From: Rhabdornis inornatus
Lineage: Eukaryota > Chordata > Aves > Passeriformes > Rhabdornithidae
Assembly: GCA_013397075.1 (NCBI GenBank)
Contig: VWZS01004363.1
Location: forward strand, 62,001-126,000
Length of the DNA: 64,000 nt
Reading direction: 5' to 3'
Shown here one piece after another: positions 12,763 through 24,639 of this stretch. Below the pieces are notes generated by a model. That model was not told the DNA's origin. It saw nothing but the letters and a program-made list of their open reading frames with translations, and ran no database searches. How positions within the stretch are numbered: the first letter of the stretch is position 1; each line of letters starts with the position of its first letter. The translations under genes and the position numbers were made by a program.

Positions 12763-13683
12763 AGTTTTATTGTAGAGTTTAATCTCTTTGTATTCATTTT
12801 CAGCACAACTGGGTAGGAAGCAGACAACAATATTTTAGCTGTCAACAACTAATGTTTAAGTTAATTTTTTCCTCCTAAAATTATAACAATTAGAAATATA
12901 CCCCTGCACTGTTTATTTTTCCTTGAAACGCGCCTCCTACATTTGGTACAACTCTTATATTACTGTCCTGATGGAATCTGAAAAAAGTAATTATTTTTAA
13001 GAAATTAAAAAAAAAAAAATCCGGTTCTTATGCTAGCTTCCAAATCAATCGACACACTGAGCAACCCTCTAAAATTCTTATCTGCAGAAACAATGGTGGC
13101 TGGGCTACTAGTTGTCACAAATTCTCATTTTACTATACAACATTTTACAATTTCTCATTTACCTTTCCTTCTTTTTAAGATTCTTTTCTCTTGGAAAATT
13201 AAGTTTTACCTAGCCTTTTTTCCTTTATATGCTTTTGGTTTTCCACATTTGTTTTAGATGGCACACCCTCTATGTCATTGCTCCTTTCTGCAAATACAAT
13301 GTATATAAAGAAAATTTTGGTTTAGAATGATCAACTGGGAATATAAATTATTGAAGAGAGTTATTTCTCTAGAATTTCTTCACCAACATCTTAATTAGCA
13401 AAAAAGGTGAAGAATGGGTAAGTCACGAGTTTATGCTGCAGGACATCAGAAAACATCTGCCTGATCACCTGATTCTTTTTTCATATCAGACACCAGAGCA
13501 CAAAAATATTATCTGAACAAAATTCTTCACTACTCTGATTCAATGCAGATAAGCAGAAAAACATGTGCTTCATCCTTGAAACAAAAATCCCTCTTCATTG
13601 AAACAAAAATCTTTCTGCACTGAATAGATAAGGTATGACAAGAAACATTTATGAGCAACAAATCTTTAAGTTTGGGGTCATTT
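12763..13683. other. Unique AT-rich noncoding DNA
   Basis: No gene or repeat is recognised. A 13-nt A run precedes 13020. A 75-codon plus-strand frame at 13030-13257 is hydrophobic only because the DNA is T-rich, and I do not regard it as coding. Confidence 0.5.
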
Positions 13684-13707
13684 AACATTTAACATTTGTT
13701 AAATGTT
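13684..13707. repeat. 24-bp perfect inverted repeat
   Basis: AACATTTAACA and TGTTAAATGTT are perfect 11-bp arms around a TT centre. The left side also extends a local direct repeat of 'atttaac'. GTTAAAT-type half-sites resemble HNF1 sites, but this is a weak suggestion. Confidence 0.6.
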
Positions 13708-13723
13708 GCCTAGATGCACCTCA

Positions 13724-13763
13724 CAAAACAAAACAAAGCAAAACAAAATAAAACTAAACAAAA
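13724..13763. repeat. A-rich simple repeat (AAAAC-type)
   Basis: Degenerate tandem AAAAC/AAAAT units run for about 40 bp. No retrotransposed body is recognisable immediately upstream, so this may be a free microsatellite rather than a retroelement tail. Confidence 0.7.
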
Positions 13764-15959
13764 TGCTCTGAATCAGAATTATGAAGCAGTGGTCTCAGCC
13801 ACTTCTGGCATCTAAGAGGCAGTCCTGAAGCTGAGATTGCAATAAAAGAAAATTACAAAGCTACAGCAACAGTCTTCTGCATGCACCTCTTCCCTACAGC
13901 TTTGCTAAAGTGCAGCCAAGCCAAAATCATCCATCAGCCCTGCCTACCCAGAGAGCCCAGCTTTGCACAGAGCTGTGTCCAAGGACTGGCAAACTGCAGT
14001 CACAACAGACTGAGAGGAGTGGGACAGACAGTCTGAATGGATGCTACGTCACAACAACACACCTGCCAAAGCTGAAACACAGCCACTGCTCCCGCAGTGC
14101 TGACAGGCAATGCTGACAGCCTCCGAGTCAGCTGGGAGGAGGAAGCCACAGCCAAGTGTTGTTTCATCAGCAATGCCAAGGAGGTGTCTGAAGTACCTCT
14201 ACTTTCCTTTTCTTTGGTAGCAGCCACATACTGCAGGAAGTGAAGTTTTGTGCAGACATACTAAAAGAGTTACAGAGATGCAAATTGTTGAGGTACTCAG
14301 GGAGGCCCCTCAGTTCAATATCAGGGCAGCCTTGTTCTAGGGACCACATATCTCATCCCCTTACACAGGAAATTCCATGTTCACAGTTTGAAGATTTAGT
14401 GCAAAACCAACAAGTCTTGTTGGATAAACCCTCTGCGCTGAAATCATATGAATTGGTGCAAAACCAGTTTTGTACCTTTGGCAGCCAGCAGCCACAAGTG
14501 AGAATCACTAAGTGCATCTAGCCAAATATTGCCAATTAAGTGACAATCACCAGAACTTTAAAAGAATCTTTTTCTTCTGTTTCCGTGAACCATCTTTTAA
14601 GTATTAAATTCACCATTCATTTCGTATGAAGGTAACCTATTCAGATAATTTACAGTAAGTAGGGAATAGCAGATCAGAGCAGACTGGAGAGACTATGTAT
14701 ACTATGTACACATTTGCTACCTACTACCCCAGTCCCATACAAGATATGGAAAATAAATGTGTTTCTTATATAATATTGCATGTTCTTCACTAAAAGCATA
14801 TCACTGAGCCTAGGCAAACAACACAAACAATCTGTTCTTAAGGGTGCAGCATTGCAGAGTTTTAAGTGCAGAACAAACAGCATAACGTGAAAAGCAAGTT
14901 TCTAAAAGGTAGTGCTATCTCAGAACACAATATTTGTGCATGTAGAAGTACAAATAGGAGGAAAGAACAAGGCCATGTAACAACCTTCAATGAAATTTAA
15001 AAAAAGAAATTGCAGTAGCAGCAAAGGAGTAGTATATTCAAAACTAAGAATGAAAGAAATCTCCACTAAAAGAAATCTTTACGAAATTTATATGAAGATG
15101 GAGTATTTAGGATTAGGCAAGATAAGAGATCAAAAGACTGAAATTGTGTTTGTTTAACTGGGTTTATGAAAGAGCATATTAAGAGGTGAGCTGCACAAAC
15201 AAATTAAGTTTATGTAGTTTTGACATATCCAAGAAATGGTAGTGAAAACCACAGCTACCATCAGGAAACATCACCAGGTTCAGGAGATGAGAAAGATGAT
15301 ACGGATCTCTTGACAAAAAGGGACTGGGAAGAGCAAAGCCTTGTAGTATTGTACCTTTTGATAATTCAGATTTCAGCCTTGTCATGGTACACTATAATCA
15401 AGATGCAGGTAACAACATGACACAGAAACAGAAAGAAAGCCTGAGGTTATTTTCACGTAAGACAGGGAGTTGCCATGTAAATTGCTGAGAACTATTTGGC
15501 CTCCAGAGCTTACCTGGCCTCCTTTCACTCCAGGAGTGAACAAGACAAATCCGGCTCCCACCAGGTGTCTGGAAGTACCTGCTGAAGTCAAGGCTGCAAA
15601 TATTTGATAATTTCTTGTTTTCACAATACTCTTACTACTTGAACTCCTCTCCATCCCACCCTGGTATTCCATACTGACCCACTCTGCAGGTGATGCTCTA
15701 CTTATCAGAAAAAGGTGGAGTTTTTTTCTCAGATAAAACCCCTTCAGCCTATTTCCCCAGTTACTGGTCAAGAGTATTGCTGAAGAGACCCCAGTGTGTG
15801 CTAAATTCTACACTTACTCCCACTACTTCATGCACTATGGTTTTAATAACATCACCATACTGCCTAGTAATAGTACAAAACATTATAGTTAAAGTTTATA
15901 TACATTTCCAAGTGCAGATTGATTCAGTTGGCAATTCCTAATATTTTTAGTGATCTCAG
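13764..15959. other. Unique noncoding DNA with a GC-richer patch
   Basis: The patch at about 13880-14180 is clearly more GC-rich than its surroundings and begins after an acceptor-like pyrimidine stretch ending in ctacag near 13900. It could be a noncoding-RNA exon or a regulatory element, but I found no matching donor and no recognisable peptide. A 129-codon minus-strand frame (15382-15771) shows no domain. Nothing else is identified. Confidence 0.4.
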
Positions 15960-16505
15960 ATTAAAGTATTCTAGCTGTTAAGTGATCTTTTTGCATGATT
16001 TTACAACAAACTCTTTCAATTTGTTTTTACACACATATTTAGGAGCACGTTCATTTAGCTGCTCTGAGGTACAAAATGCTAATTTTGAGTTTCATTCTTT
16101 AATTGAGCTTTTAAAAAACTTATAGCTGCTTAGCTTCCAGACAAAACCAAATTAAGAATTATTTTAATGTATAATATTATATATACCATTCCGTTCAAAT
16201 ATTATAATTTGATTAACAGAAAGAGAACTAAATTTATTTTAAAAATATGTAAAACCTAATGCTGCCATTTATATAGCTGCTTTAGTACAAAATATTCTGG
16301 AATAATTTCATAGCTTTAAGTGCATGCACTTCAATTTTCTTCCATTTTGTATATTTCATAGGTACAATCAAAGCTTATCAAAGTTAGCACTGAACAAAAA
16401 GTCTGCCCTTACCACACTTTTTATAGACTAGCAGTAATTTAAGGATTGCAATTAGCTAAGTTTATGGTCTTGCTATAATTTATTATTTTAATTGCAATCA
16501 GCACA
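15960..16505. promoter_or_regulatory. Candidate AT-rich regulatory element with inverted ATTGCAAT sites
   Basis: This very AT-rich block is dense in TAAT/ATTA cores. It holds a perfect 14-bp palindrome AAGTGCATGCACTT at 16318-16331. It also has perfect 11-bp inverted arms GATTGCAATTA (16444-16454) and TAATTGCAATC (16489-16499), each containing the self-complementary ATTGCAAT, the classical C/EBP-type core. No open frame is seen. The regulatory role is inferred from motifs only. Confidence 0.3.
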
Positions 16506-18842
16506 ATCTCACTCTGCAGTATAAGACCTAAACTAACACTTTGAAAAAGCTGCAGATGCTAAGGACAGAAAAGAAAAGGATAAAACAAAGATTTTCATTC
16601 TTCTTTTCACCAAAATCTAATTATTGAAATGGTTTGGCATTTTATCTGACCCATATCTCTTTTTCAGATGTGAATTCTTCTATTTCAAAGATACTTTTTC
16701 AATTTGTATTGTAGCAAAATGAAAGCAGTTGAGTTTTCTCCTTTCTGGTGTTTTTGGTATTTTCATCTCAAGGAAGTGGTTCAAGTGGTCTAACTTTTCA
16801 CCTCTGCCTAAATCAAGATTCTCCATCTCCAAAAATTCAATATATTCTCAATCTGAATTTTGCTTATAAGAGGCACAAAAGGCCCAGCTTGTCTCAGAAA
16901 AATTAGAAGCACAAAGCACAAATTAAAAAAAGAAAAGCAAGGCTGCAAAGTAATCATATAGTATGTATAAGGTATAGCATCTGTAACCTACTAATGTTTA
17001 TGAAATTTTGAGTAGTTTAACAGCTTACCATCTGTTTTGCTTTTTTTTTGCTGTTGAACACAACAACATATAATGGGCCAAAAGTGTGTCTGGACCAATT
17101 TTATGATGCCTTTAAATTTTTCATTCATCTTTCTTTTTCTGTGCTTGGTTTGTAAGAAAAATTTTGGCAGTCTGTCCCACAGTTCAACATAACAATGCTT
17201 CAGGATTGCTACAGAAGACACTTTTATAAGCTGAGGTCATGAGGATGTCTGCAACACTACTGTCTGCGTTATCACACAGCCATTAATTATTAAAAATGCC
17301 CTGAAAACTGTAACCCTACTTTGAGCTTCTGGATATTTCATTAATACTTTCAGTGGAAATTAGACAATTATCTTTATTACTTTAATTTCAGAATTTGCAA
17401 CTGATATTTTCCAATAAAAATGCATCCTTTAGCTTTGGAAAAAGGAGACTAGAGGCAGGGGTGAAGGGAGATACAATGATAGGCATTTACTGCATTTGTT
17501 CCATAAGACAAGACAGGAAAGTTCTGATAGGAAAAGCAGCACTTCACATGAAAATGAAAAAGACACAAAGAAGTAACACGGGAGAATCAAGAAAACTGTT
17601 TCTTTCTGCTTCAAACACGAGTTATCTATCAGCAGTATGAAATATCTGTTGTTTTAAGAACCCTGTTTTATTTTATATTTGTATTATGAAATTTCAACTT
17701 TCTCCTTGGAAATTATTTACACTTTTTTAAAAATAAATACAACTAAAAATAATTTTGTTTCACAATAGCCTCTGGGGATTAAAATTAACCCTGGAATTGC
17801 AGGAGCAGATGGAAACAACTATGGAAGAACTATTGATTGTCAGCGATAAAGTTTCAGTGCTCAGGAGAACTGCAAGAAATCACACTAAAAATTCTAGAGG
17901 AGAGTTGTAGGATTTTTTTCTCCTCTGGTATTTGTTTGACTCCTAAATAATTATTTTGATTATTTTTTCCTTCTCAGATTTCCTGCAATTATTTGCCACA
18001 TGAAGAAGATCACTAAATAGTAAATTATTTTTTCATCAGCCATATGGTCACCTCAGAGATTTAGGAATCTAGTTTAGGCCCCATGTGTGCCAGTAAGAGT
18101 TTACTGGCAATGTCAAGAACTCCACTCTGAACAGAAGTGGACACGTAGCAGGGGAAATCTAAATCTGAGGTGACATGGTGCCACAGACAGTTTGCATATG
18201 GATCCCATCTCCGATGCTCAAATTCTGCTCTGGGTCATATATATAAGGTCTGACATATCATGGAAAAATGGAAATTCACAACATGGCTGATGTAAGGAAA
18301 GGAGGGAACTTCTAAATTGTATTAAAATTTACATCAATATAAAATCATCAGCAGAAAAATAAATGCCTTTCCTGTTGGTAAGCTTCCATGTCTTAGTATA
18401 AAGAAGTTAATCATATAACACTACCTGTGAAAAGGAAAATTGACTTTAACAGTCTTTGAGGTGGCAAAGTTGAAATCAAAGTTCACCAATTTGAAGCACC
18501 TTGGGACTAATCACAAAAAATTTCTTCAAAAATCAGGACCCAGCTATGACAAACTATACTGCAGGCAAGTTTGAAGTCAAAAGATTGGGCGATTACCTGA
18601 AATCACTAAGCTAGAATTTTGCTCTGAAAGGCTGGATTTCTGTCTGAATCTGACATTGAAGGAAGTGGTTAGAAATGTCCTCTGGAAAAAAAGCTCATCA
18701 GCACCTTTTCTCTATCTGATCAAGTTTGCAATTAAGGATGTAGACTTCATATAAACCTGTTCATTTTGGAAAATTCTCCACTTGTGTTGCTCTCTATTAG
18801 AAGCTAGAGGATGAACAATTTTTAGACTGCTCATGATTGCTC

Positions 18843-18880
18843 TTACTGATTCTGTGAAGCATTACTGATTATGTGAAGTA
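18843..18880. repeat. 19-bp tandem duplication
   Basis: Two adjacent units, ttactgattctgtgaagca and ttactgattatgtgaagta, differ at two positions. This is a small local duplication, probably from replication slippage. Confidence 0.85.
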
Positions 18881-18994
18881 AAACATAAGAAATAAGGTTT
18901 TGCTCTACTAGAGTCAATAAGAAAATAGACTTTAGTTTATTCCAAGTGGTTCATAAATGTGCAAAAAATATCTCTTAACCCCCAAAACAAAGAG

Positions 18995-19017
18995 AAACAA
19001 ACAAACAAACAAACAAA
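18995..19017. repeat. (AAAC)n microsatellite
   Basis: About five uninterrupted AAAC units, flanked by A-rich sequence. A simple repeat likely to vary in length between individuals. Confidence 0.9.
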
Positions 19018-19869
19018 AATTAAAATGTCACCATTTCTCCATTGTACTTCACTGAAACACTGGGAAATGTGTACACTTTTTTTTTTTCAAATTTTAGAAA
19101 TTCAGGAAATAATTGGTATTAAAAAACGCTTTCTCATTTTAGATAGCATTCATAACTTTAAATGAAAGACCCATTACACTCACTGAATAACACTCCACAA
19201 TGAAATGTATCAGGCAAGATAGTGATGGCTGGAATTTACATTTGTACATTTTAGAGCACTAAATATGAGAAAGAGACCTTTTCGAAACTTTTTTGTGCAT
19301 GCTCTCAATTTTAATGAAATGTTTATCAAACAAGTTACCAAATTTGGGGAGTGGAGTCACTATATTCATGTCATTAATACTGTCACTAGTAGTATAGCAA
19401 TAGCAATAGTATAGTCACTATTAGTAGTACAGAACAATTAAGGTTTATTTCAGTAGGATTATCACGGCCACCTGCAAAGTGAAGCCATAAGGTTTTCAGT
19501 TTTAGATGTGGCTGACCACAGATTGACTTTAACATGGTCTACTTGTCATCACATATCACACTTAAGAAAAAAAAAAAAAGAAATGAAACCACAAGTAGGC
19601 TTCTATTTCCTTTTCAAAACTTTGAAAACAAAAATATATTCATGCTATGTGTATGCTGACAGCTGAAACATCAACAGTCAAGAAACAGTAAACAAAGGAA
19701 AAGTAGAATGTCTTCACTTAAGTTTGGGCTAGCTCTAAAGCTGCGGTAATTTAAATGTACTGTCAAAATTAGGAGAGAGACCGTACTTCAAAAAGCAGGC
19801 AAACAAAGAGAAATTCCAAAATGACAAGGCCATAGGTGAAACTCAAGGTGCTTTTTACATGAAGGTTCA

Positions 19870-20070
19870 GAAATGCTTCACTGAAGTGCGCTGATCTGGC
19901 AGCTGACTTCATTGTTCATACATTTGAACCATCGCCCTGCTGAAAGGCTCTCGTAATTGCATATGCTAATTCAGCTAGTTGGGCACCAACTTTCAGACAG
20001 AACAGTGTCAAGCTGGAAAGAGCAATCTGCAACACTTTTTCAATTCATGAAGGAGCACACCTGAAAAGGG
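19870..20070. promoter_or_regulatory. Candidate regulatory element with POU/homeodomain composite site
   Basis: The core TTGCATATGCTAAT (19957-19970) is close to the palindromic MORE site bound by POU-factor dimers (ATGCATATGCAT) and overlaps an octamer variant ATGCTAAT. A TAATT homeodomain core adjoins it. Flanking sequence is less AT-rich than the neighbourhood and has complex, non-repetitive texture. No open frame is seen. Function is inferred from motif content only. Confidence 0.3.
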
Positions 20071-20227
20071 TGAAGTCCTTTGTCTTTAGGTACTTTGGAA
20101 ATTATAATTAGACTCTCACATCATAAGAACCCTAGAAGATGTATTTTAACACTGCAACTTACAACCATCTATTGCTTGCTCTTTACTAACCATTTTGTGA
20201 TTGCATCTCCCATGGCCTGCATGTGAA

Positions 20228-20272
20228 TCTCCAAGCTAAGCCAACAAATTACTGTGATTCTGTGATCATATG
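20228..20272 (+). mobile_element. Possible CR1 3' terminus remnant
   Basis: The stretch ends actgtgattctgtgatc, which contains the ATTCTGTG-type 8-bp unit found at avian CR1 3' ends, preceded by a ccaac word. Only about 45 bp shows any similarity, and it may be coincidental. Confidence 0.25.
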
Positions 20273-23200
20273 TGGTTCCATGTCTCACATACTCCATTCA
20301 GGACTTTCTTGTTACAGAGGAGTACTATCTGTGTACACTGAAAATAAGTATGTGCAAGAGAACTTGTCTGACCTAATTTCCATCAGAATGTTTGGCATCT
20401 AGTCAGAGACAATGTTCTACGCTCTCTCACACGACAGTGGTAGATTTCTCCCAGGTCTCTTTGATCCTTTCCTGAAACAAATCACACTCCTGATTTCAGA
20501 AGGAGCTTAAAGAACTTAAAGTTGGCACAGGAATCTAAAGTGCGTTAGATAAGTCCCACCTATGCATGTTTAAGTTTTCTTACTCAGATTCTGGATCCTG
20601 TTCAGTTTCCCAAGGCTGTTGCACACTACATTTGGTATCCTGAGCATGATGCCTCAGGGCTTCTATGTCAAACTCTCTGAGGAGAGAAGAAAGAGGAACA
20701 GAAGCACTTCCTTCATTCACGCCATAGATACAAATAAAAACAAGGGCAGATGATCTTATCATTTTAACAAGTGTGAACAAACCTCAACTATGCTAGAGCA
20801 ACTAAAAACAAAAACAATCCTTCCTTTTGATACAGAAATAAGCTTTAGGCAAATTGAAATTTTTTGAGATTGTTCTCACTATAGAAAAGTTTTTCAAGAT
20901 CTATAAAATGCTCCAATGAGGTAGAGATGCTGATCAGATGATGCTTACTCCAGATCTCTGAAAGGGGAACATAAAATCTAACCTCAAACAAGATGCATCT
21001 GTGTTGCACTTGTGTTATACCAACTCTCACAAAACAGAATGAAAACAAGGCCTTGCTTTGCTTTCTTTCTGGGTGTTATGGTTGTTGCCTCTCTTGTTTT
21101 TGTCCTCTTCCATATTGAAGAATCTGTGCACTGTATTTAGTATGTAAGTAGACTGTAAATTTCCTATTTGTTAATTTAAATTTACTATTCGATTACAATT
21201 AAAAAGAAATTTTAAAAAAATATTACAACCTTACAGCAAAAGACATTTTAATGAGTGTTTAGCAATCAATCATTAATTGATATTCATCCTTGAATTGAAA
21301 AGATGAAGACAGGTAGATGGAGCTATGTCACTCATGGATCCAAGAACAATTGTCACAGTTTTCTTCCCCTCTTTTTTTAGCCAGAGAAGTTACATTAGAA
21401 AGAAAAAAAGAAAAATATTTGTAGTAACCAGACCATAAAATTTACCCTTTTTTTAATGAGCATGGAAACTGCACAATGAAAAGCAATCACATACAAATAT
21501 ATTCATGGGCAATGGAATGATATTAAATGTTGTATTTCAGTGCACTAAGTGGTAACAAATGCAACGTTGCTATAAAGGTGTCTTTTTGTAACAGAAAGAT
21601 TACCAATAACTTTCAAGCCTTATATCTACCCTCCTGACATCTGAGAAAATAAACTAGACTACTCTTGGTTCCTATTGCTTTACTATATCACTTTCAACTA
21701 ATTGAGTTAACAACAGTAAGTTTATCTTCTCAGTTTTGTTTCTATTTAAAGTGATAAGGTCTAAGTCACCCATAGCTTTGAAAAATTCATTACCTCATAG
21801 CTTCAGACATCCAGAAACACTTGCACAACTCATCAGAGCCCCAGTGCTAAAATCCTAAAAACATGTGCCTTCATTAGTGAGTGAGATATTCCCAAGCAAG
21901 GATGAGTAGTGGCAAGCCAGGAAATTATATGTAAAGGCAAATGGTCAAGCAACGGTCACCCAAGTAAGGGTTGCACAGATGAGTGTTGGGCCTATTTTTT
22001 CACAAAAATCAAGGAAGAAATTCAATTTCATAAACAAACAAGCTGGTCATCAAACCACGTTGGAAGCAATTTCTGGAAAAGCAATTCCTCTCTTCTTTGG
22101 AACTTCACTTAGGCTCTGATTTTTCATTACAAATTCTTACAAATAGAGGTGTGAATTTCTAATGGGAAAGCTGAGTATCTAATGGGAAAGCTGAGCTGGG
22201 CATGTCAGGATTCATGCCCAAAGCAAATGCATAAGGAAACACAACTGACAGACCATGAGCTGTTGCACATTCGTCTTGGTTTTATTTCATCACTGTTACT
22301 GTACTTTGGCTAGGTTACTATGGGATGGGAGCAGAGAGGGGAGAAAAATAAGGTATATTTCATGGTTTCAAAGTTGGCTGCATTCCTCTTCTCTTCCTTA
22401 TTTCTATGAATATACCTTGCTCTCTCCAAAGATATAATTCTTTAATCTATCCACTTTAAACAGACCACTGCACAACGTGTGCTTGTCCCCATCTTTTGTC
22501 TGTGCTCTGAGCTGACTAGTCACAAAAAGTCAGATGCAGAAGCTGGGTATCCATTAACAGTGTCCAGAGCCTCTCCCATTAAGTCCCATGAGAAGCTAAT
22601 GACTCTTGACTTATGTCCACCTGAGCAGATACTTCAGCTCCACCTCAGACTACAATATCCTGTGCATCAGCTGTTCTTAGACAGCCTGTTAAGCTGATAT
22701 TGGCACCTATGATATCTGTTGAGAAATCTATGATCAGCAGTAAAAACATCAGATCAACCATCTTACTGCTTAGCAATGCTTTGACATATGAAAAATAAAA
22801 TTTGTATAAAAGATTTGAAGGTGAGAACTTTAATTACACTCTATTTTAATTCAAGTTTTTCTATTTTTACAGTGGCCAGAATAAACTACTCTGGGTGATT
22901 CCACCCAATTCCTCCACAAAACTTCCCCCATCACAAACTGCTGCAGCCTCACTGGTCATCAGACCTTACAGTCTAAGATCTAACCTCAGAAATAAGTCTC
23001 TTCCTGGACTAGAGCAGAGCTGGCAGTTCAGTCAACTAGTTAATGTCATCGAAGGGCAGTCCAGCTTGAACAACTGTTTCCCTCTAAGCAAAACAGTTGT
23101 TTCCTCAGTAGGTGTCTCTGCTGATGCCAGTGGATAGAAGTAAAGACTAAAGGTAAAGACTAAAATGCCTTCCTGAGCAACCAGCAGACAATCTGACTGA

Positions 23201-23929
23201 CAGGAAATATGGCCATCCTTCCTTCCTTTTCATTTTTATCTTCCTGACAAACTTTCCTGTTGAAAGGAAACGAGTGTTTGCACACACCACTGAACCACAC
23301 AGAGCAGGTGCTATGATGCAGCTCTGTCACAGCACCATTTGGAGCTAAAAGCTGGGACTGCCTCATGTCTCAGCACTGGTTGCCTCATTTCTCACCTAGG
23401 GTTTAGGTGAGTGAATACCTGAAACGTGGTTCTGAGCCCATCTGTCAATGTCATGATTAACACTACTCGTGGAAATACATTCTAGTGAAAGAATTGCCCT
23501 GCTCTATGCTATAACTAACTTCACATATAAATTGTATTTATGGCCTAAGCTCTCAACTGATCAACTATGTTCAAGTATTTCAATGCTCCTGAGGAGTATT
23601 AGCTGGTCTGGTGGCTTCAGCTACCATCCAAACTGACAGCAAAGGTGTTATGAACAACAAGAAAGTCAGAACTCACTAAGGTAATGCTGTAAGCACTTCA
23701 GATACACATCAAAGCAACCATCTCATATCTCAAACACTGAATTTCCATATCCATCAAATTTTACCAGGTGCTGCTTCATGAAAGAGATTTTACTCTGGTG
23801 GGCGAAGGAATATCTACAACTTGCTAAGTCTTCTCATGGTCTAAAAACTCTAAAGGTGAGACAACACAAAACAACAGAAAAGACACCATTATCACTATGA
23901 TCAGCCCACTCTGCACTGCTGATCTAGTT
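20273..23929. other. Unique noncoding DNA
   Basis: No gene is recognised and open frames stay at or below about 80 codons. A 20-bp tandem duplication is listed separately. A perfect T-box consensus AGGTGTGA occurs at 22147-22154 without an obvious partner. Nothing else stands out. Confidence 0.5.
22158..22195. repeat. 20-bp tandem duplication
   Basis: The unit tctaatgggaaagctgag occurs twice with a period of 20 bp (starts at 22158 and 22178) and no mismatch over 18 bp. A recent slippage-type duplication. Confidence 0.9.
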
Positions 23930-23979
23930 TGATGCTCGAAACCAACAGCAACACTGAGGCCCGGACAGGGTGACTCGTT

Positions 23980-24130
23980 AGGGGTGGGGTTATCACAGAA
24001 TAATCACACCCTTGGGTATTGGGTACACAACCACATCTCAAGTCCTGTAACACCCCAGAGGTGTGATTATCTGCTGTCATGCTTTAATTCTTAATTAAAA
24101 CAAGAGCTGCAGCTCAGATAAGATCTGTGA
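23980..24130. promoter_or_regulatory. Candidate regulatory element with inverted T-box-like arms
   Basis: Perfect 11-bp inverted arms ATAATCACACC (24000-24010) and GGTGTGATTAT (24060-24070) are separated by 49 bp. The right arm with its preceding base gives a perfect T-box consensus AGGTGTGA (24059-24066). The left arm carries the near-complement TCACACCC. GATA/TTATC words occur at both ends. The arrangement would suit paired T-box binding or a small stem-loop. No coding potential is seen. The role is inference. Confidence 0.35.
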
Positions 24131-24639
24131 GAGGATTATGGTCATTCTTGGTTAGACAAGGGAAAACCTGTATCTTTGGAATTAAAATTCAGGTGCCTGG
24201 GTGAACTCTGCAATGCTGAGCCACACTTGAATCCACCTCTTCTTAGTTTTCCCTTTGATATGATTTTACCGGGAGGTAGCACACACAAAAATCTGCAACT
24301 TCCAGGAAGCAAACACTGAATAACACAACAAAGTGCACAGTGCTGCCATCATTCAAACATTTTTGCACTTTAATCACTTCTTAGTATTTTAACTTAAATA
24401 AAACTTGAAATTCTAAGTGTGCTTCTAATGATGCTAGAAGACTAATTCTTGTTACTCAACATTAATACAAGTCACAGCAGCCATAAAAACACTGGAGGAA
24501 TGTTTTGATGAAATGCATACTAAACTACTCAACTTGCACATATAAAGATGGATATACAGCCTGGGGAAAAAATGAATATAAAGCACTTTTGTGATTTTTT
24601 TAAAAAATCTTATTTTTAACAAATATTAACCCAACTTAA

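Larger units (their letters stand above)
16506..19869. other. Unique AT-rich noncoding DNA
   Basis: No gene is recognised and open frames do not exceed about 81 codons. It contains a 19-bp tandem duplication and an AAAC microsatellite, both listed separately, and an A run near 19565-19580. Confidence 0.5.

Noticed and set aside
15382..15771. 129-codon minus-strand open frame
   Set aside because: No domain, no start context or splice evidence; overlapped by open frames on the other strand.
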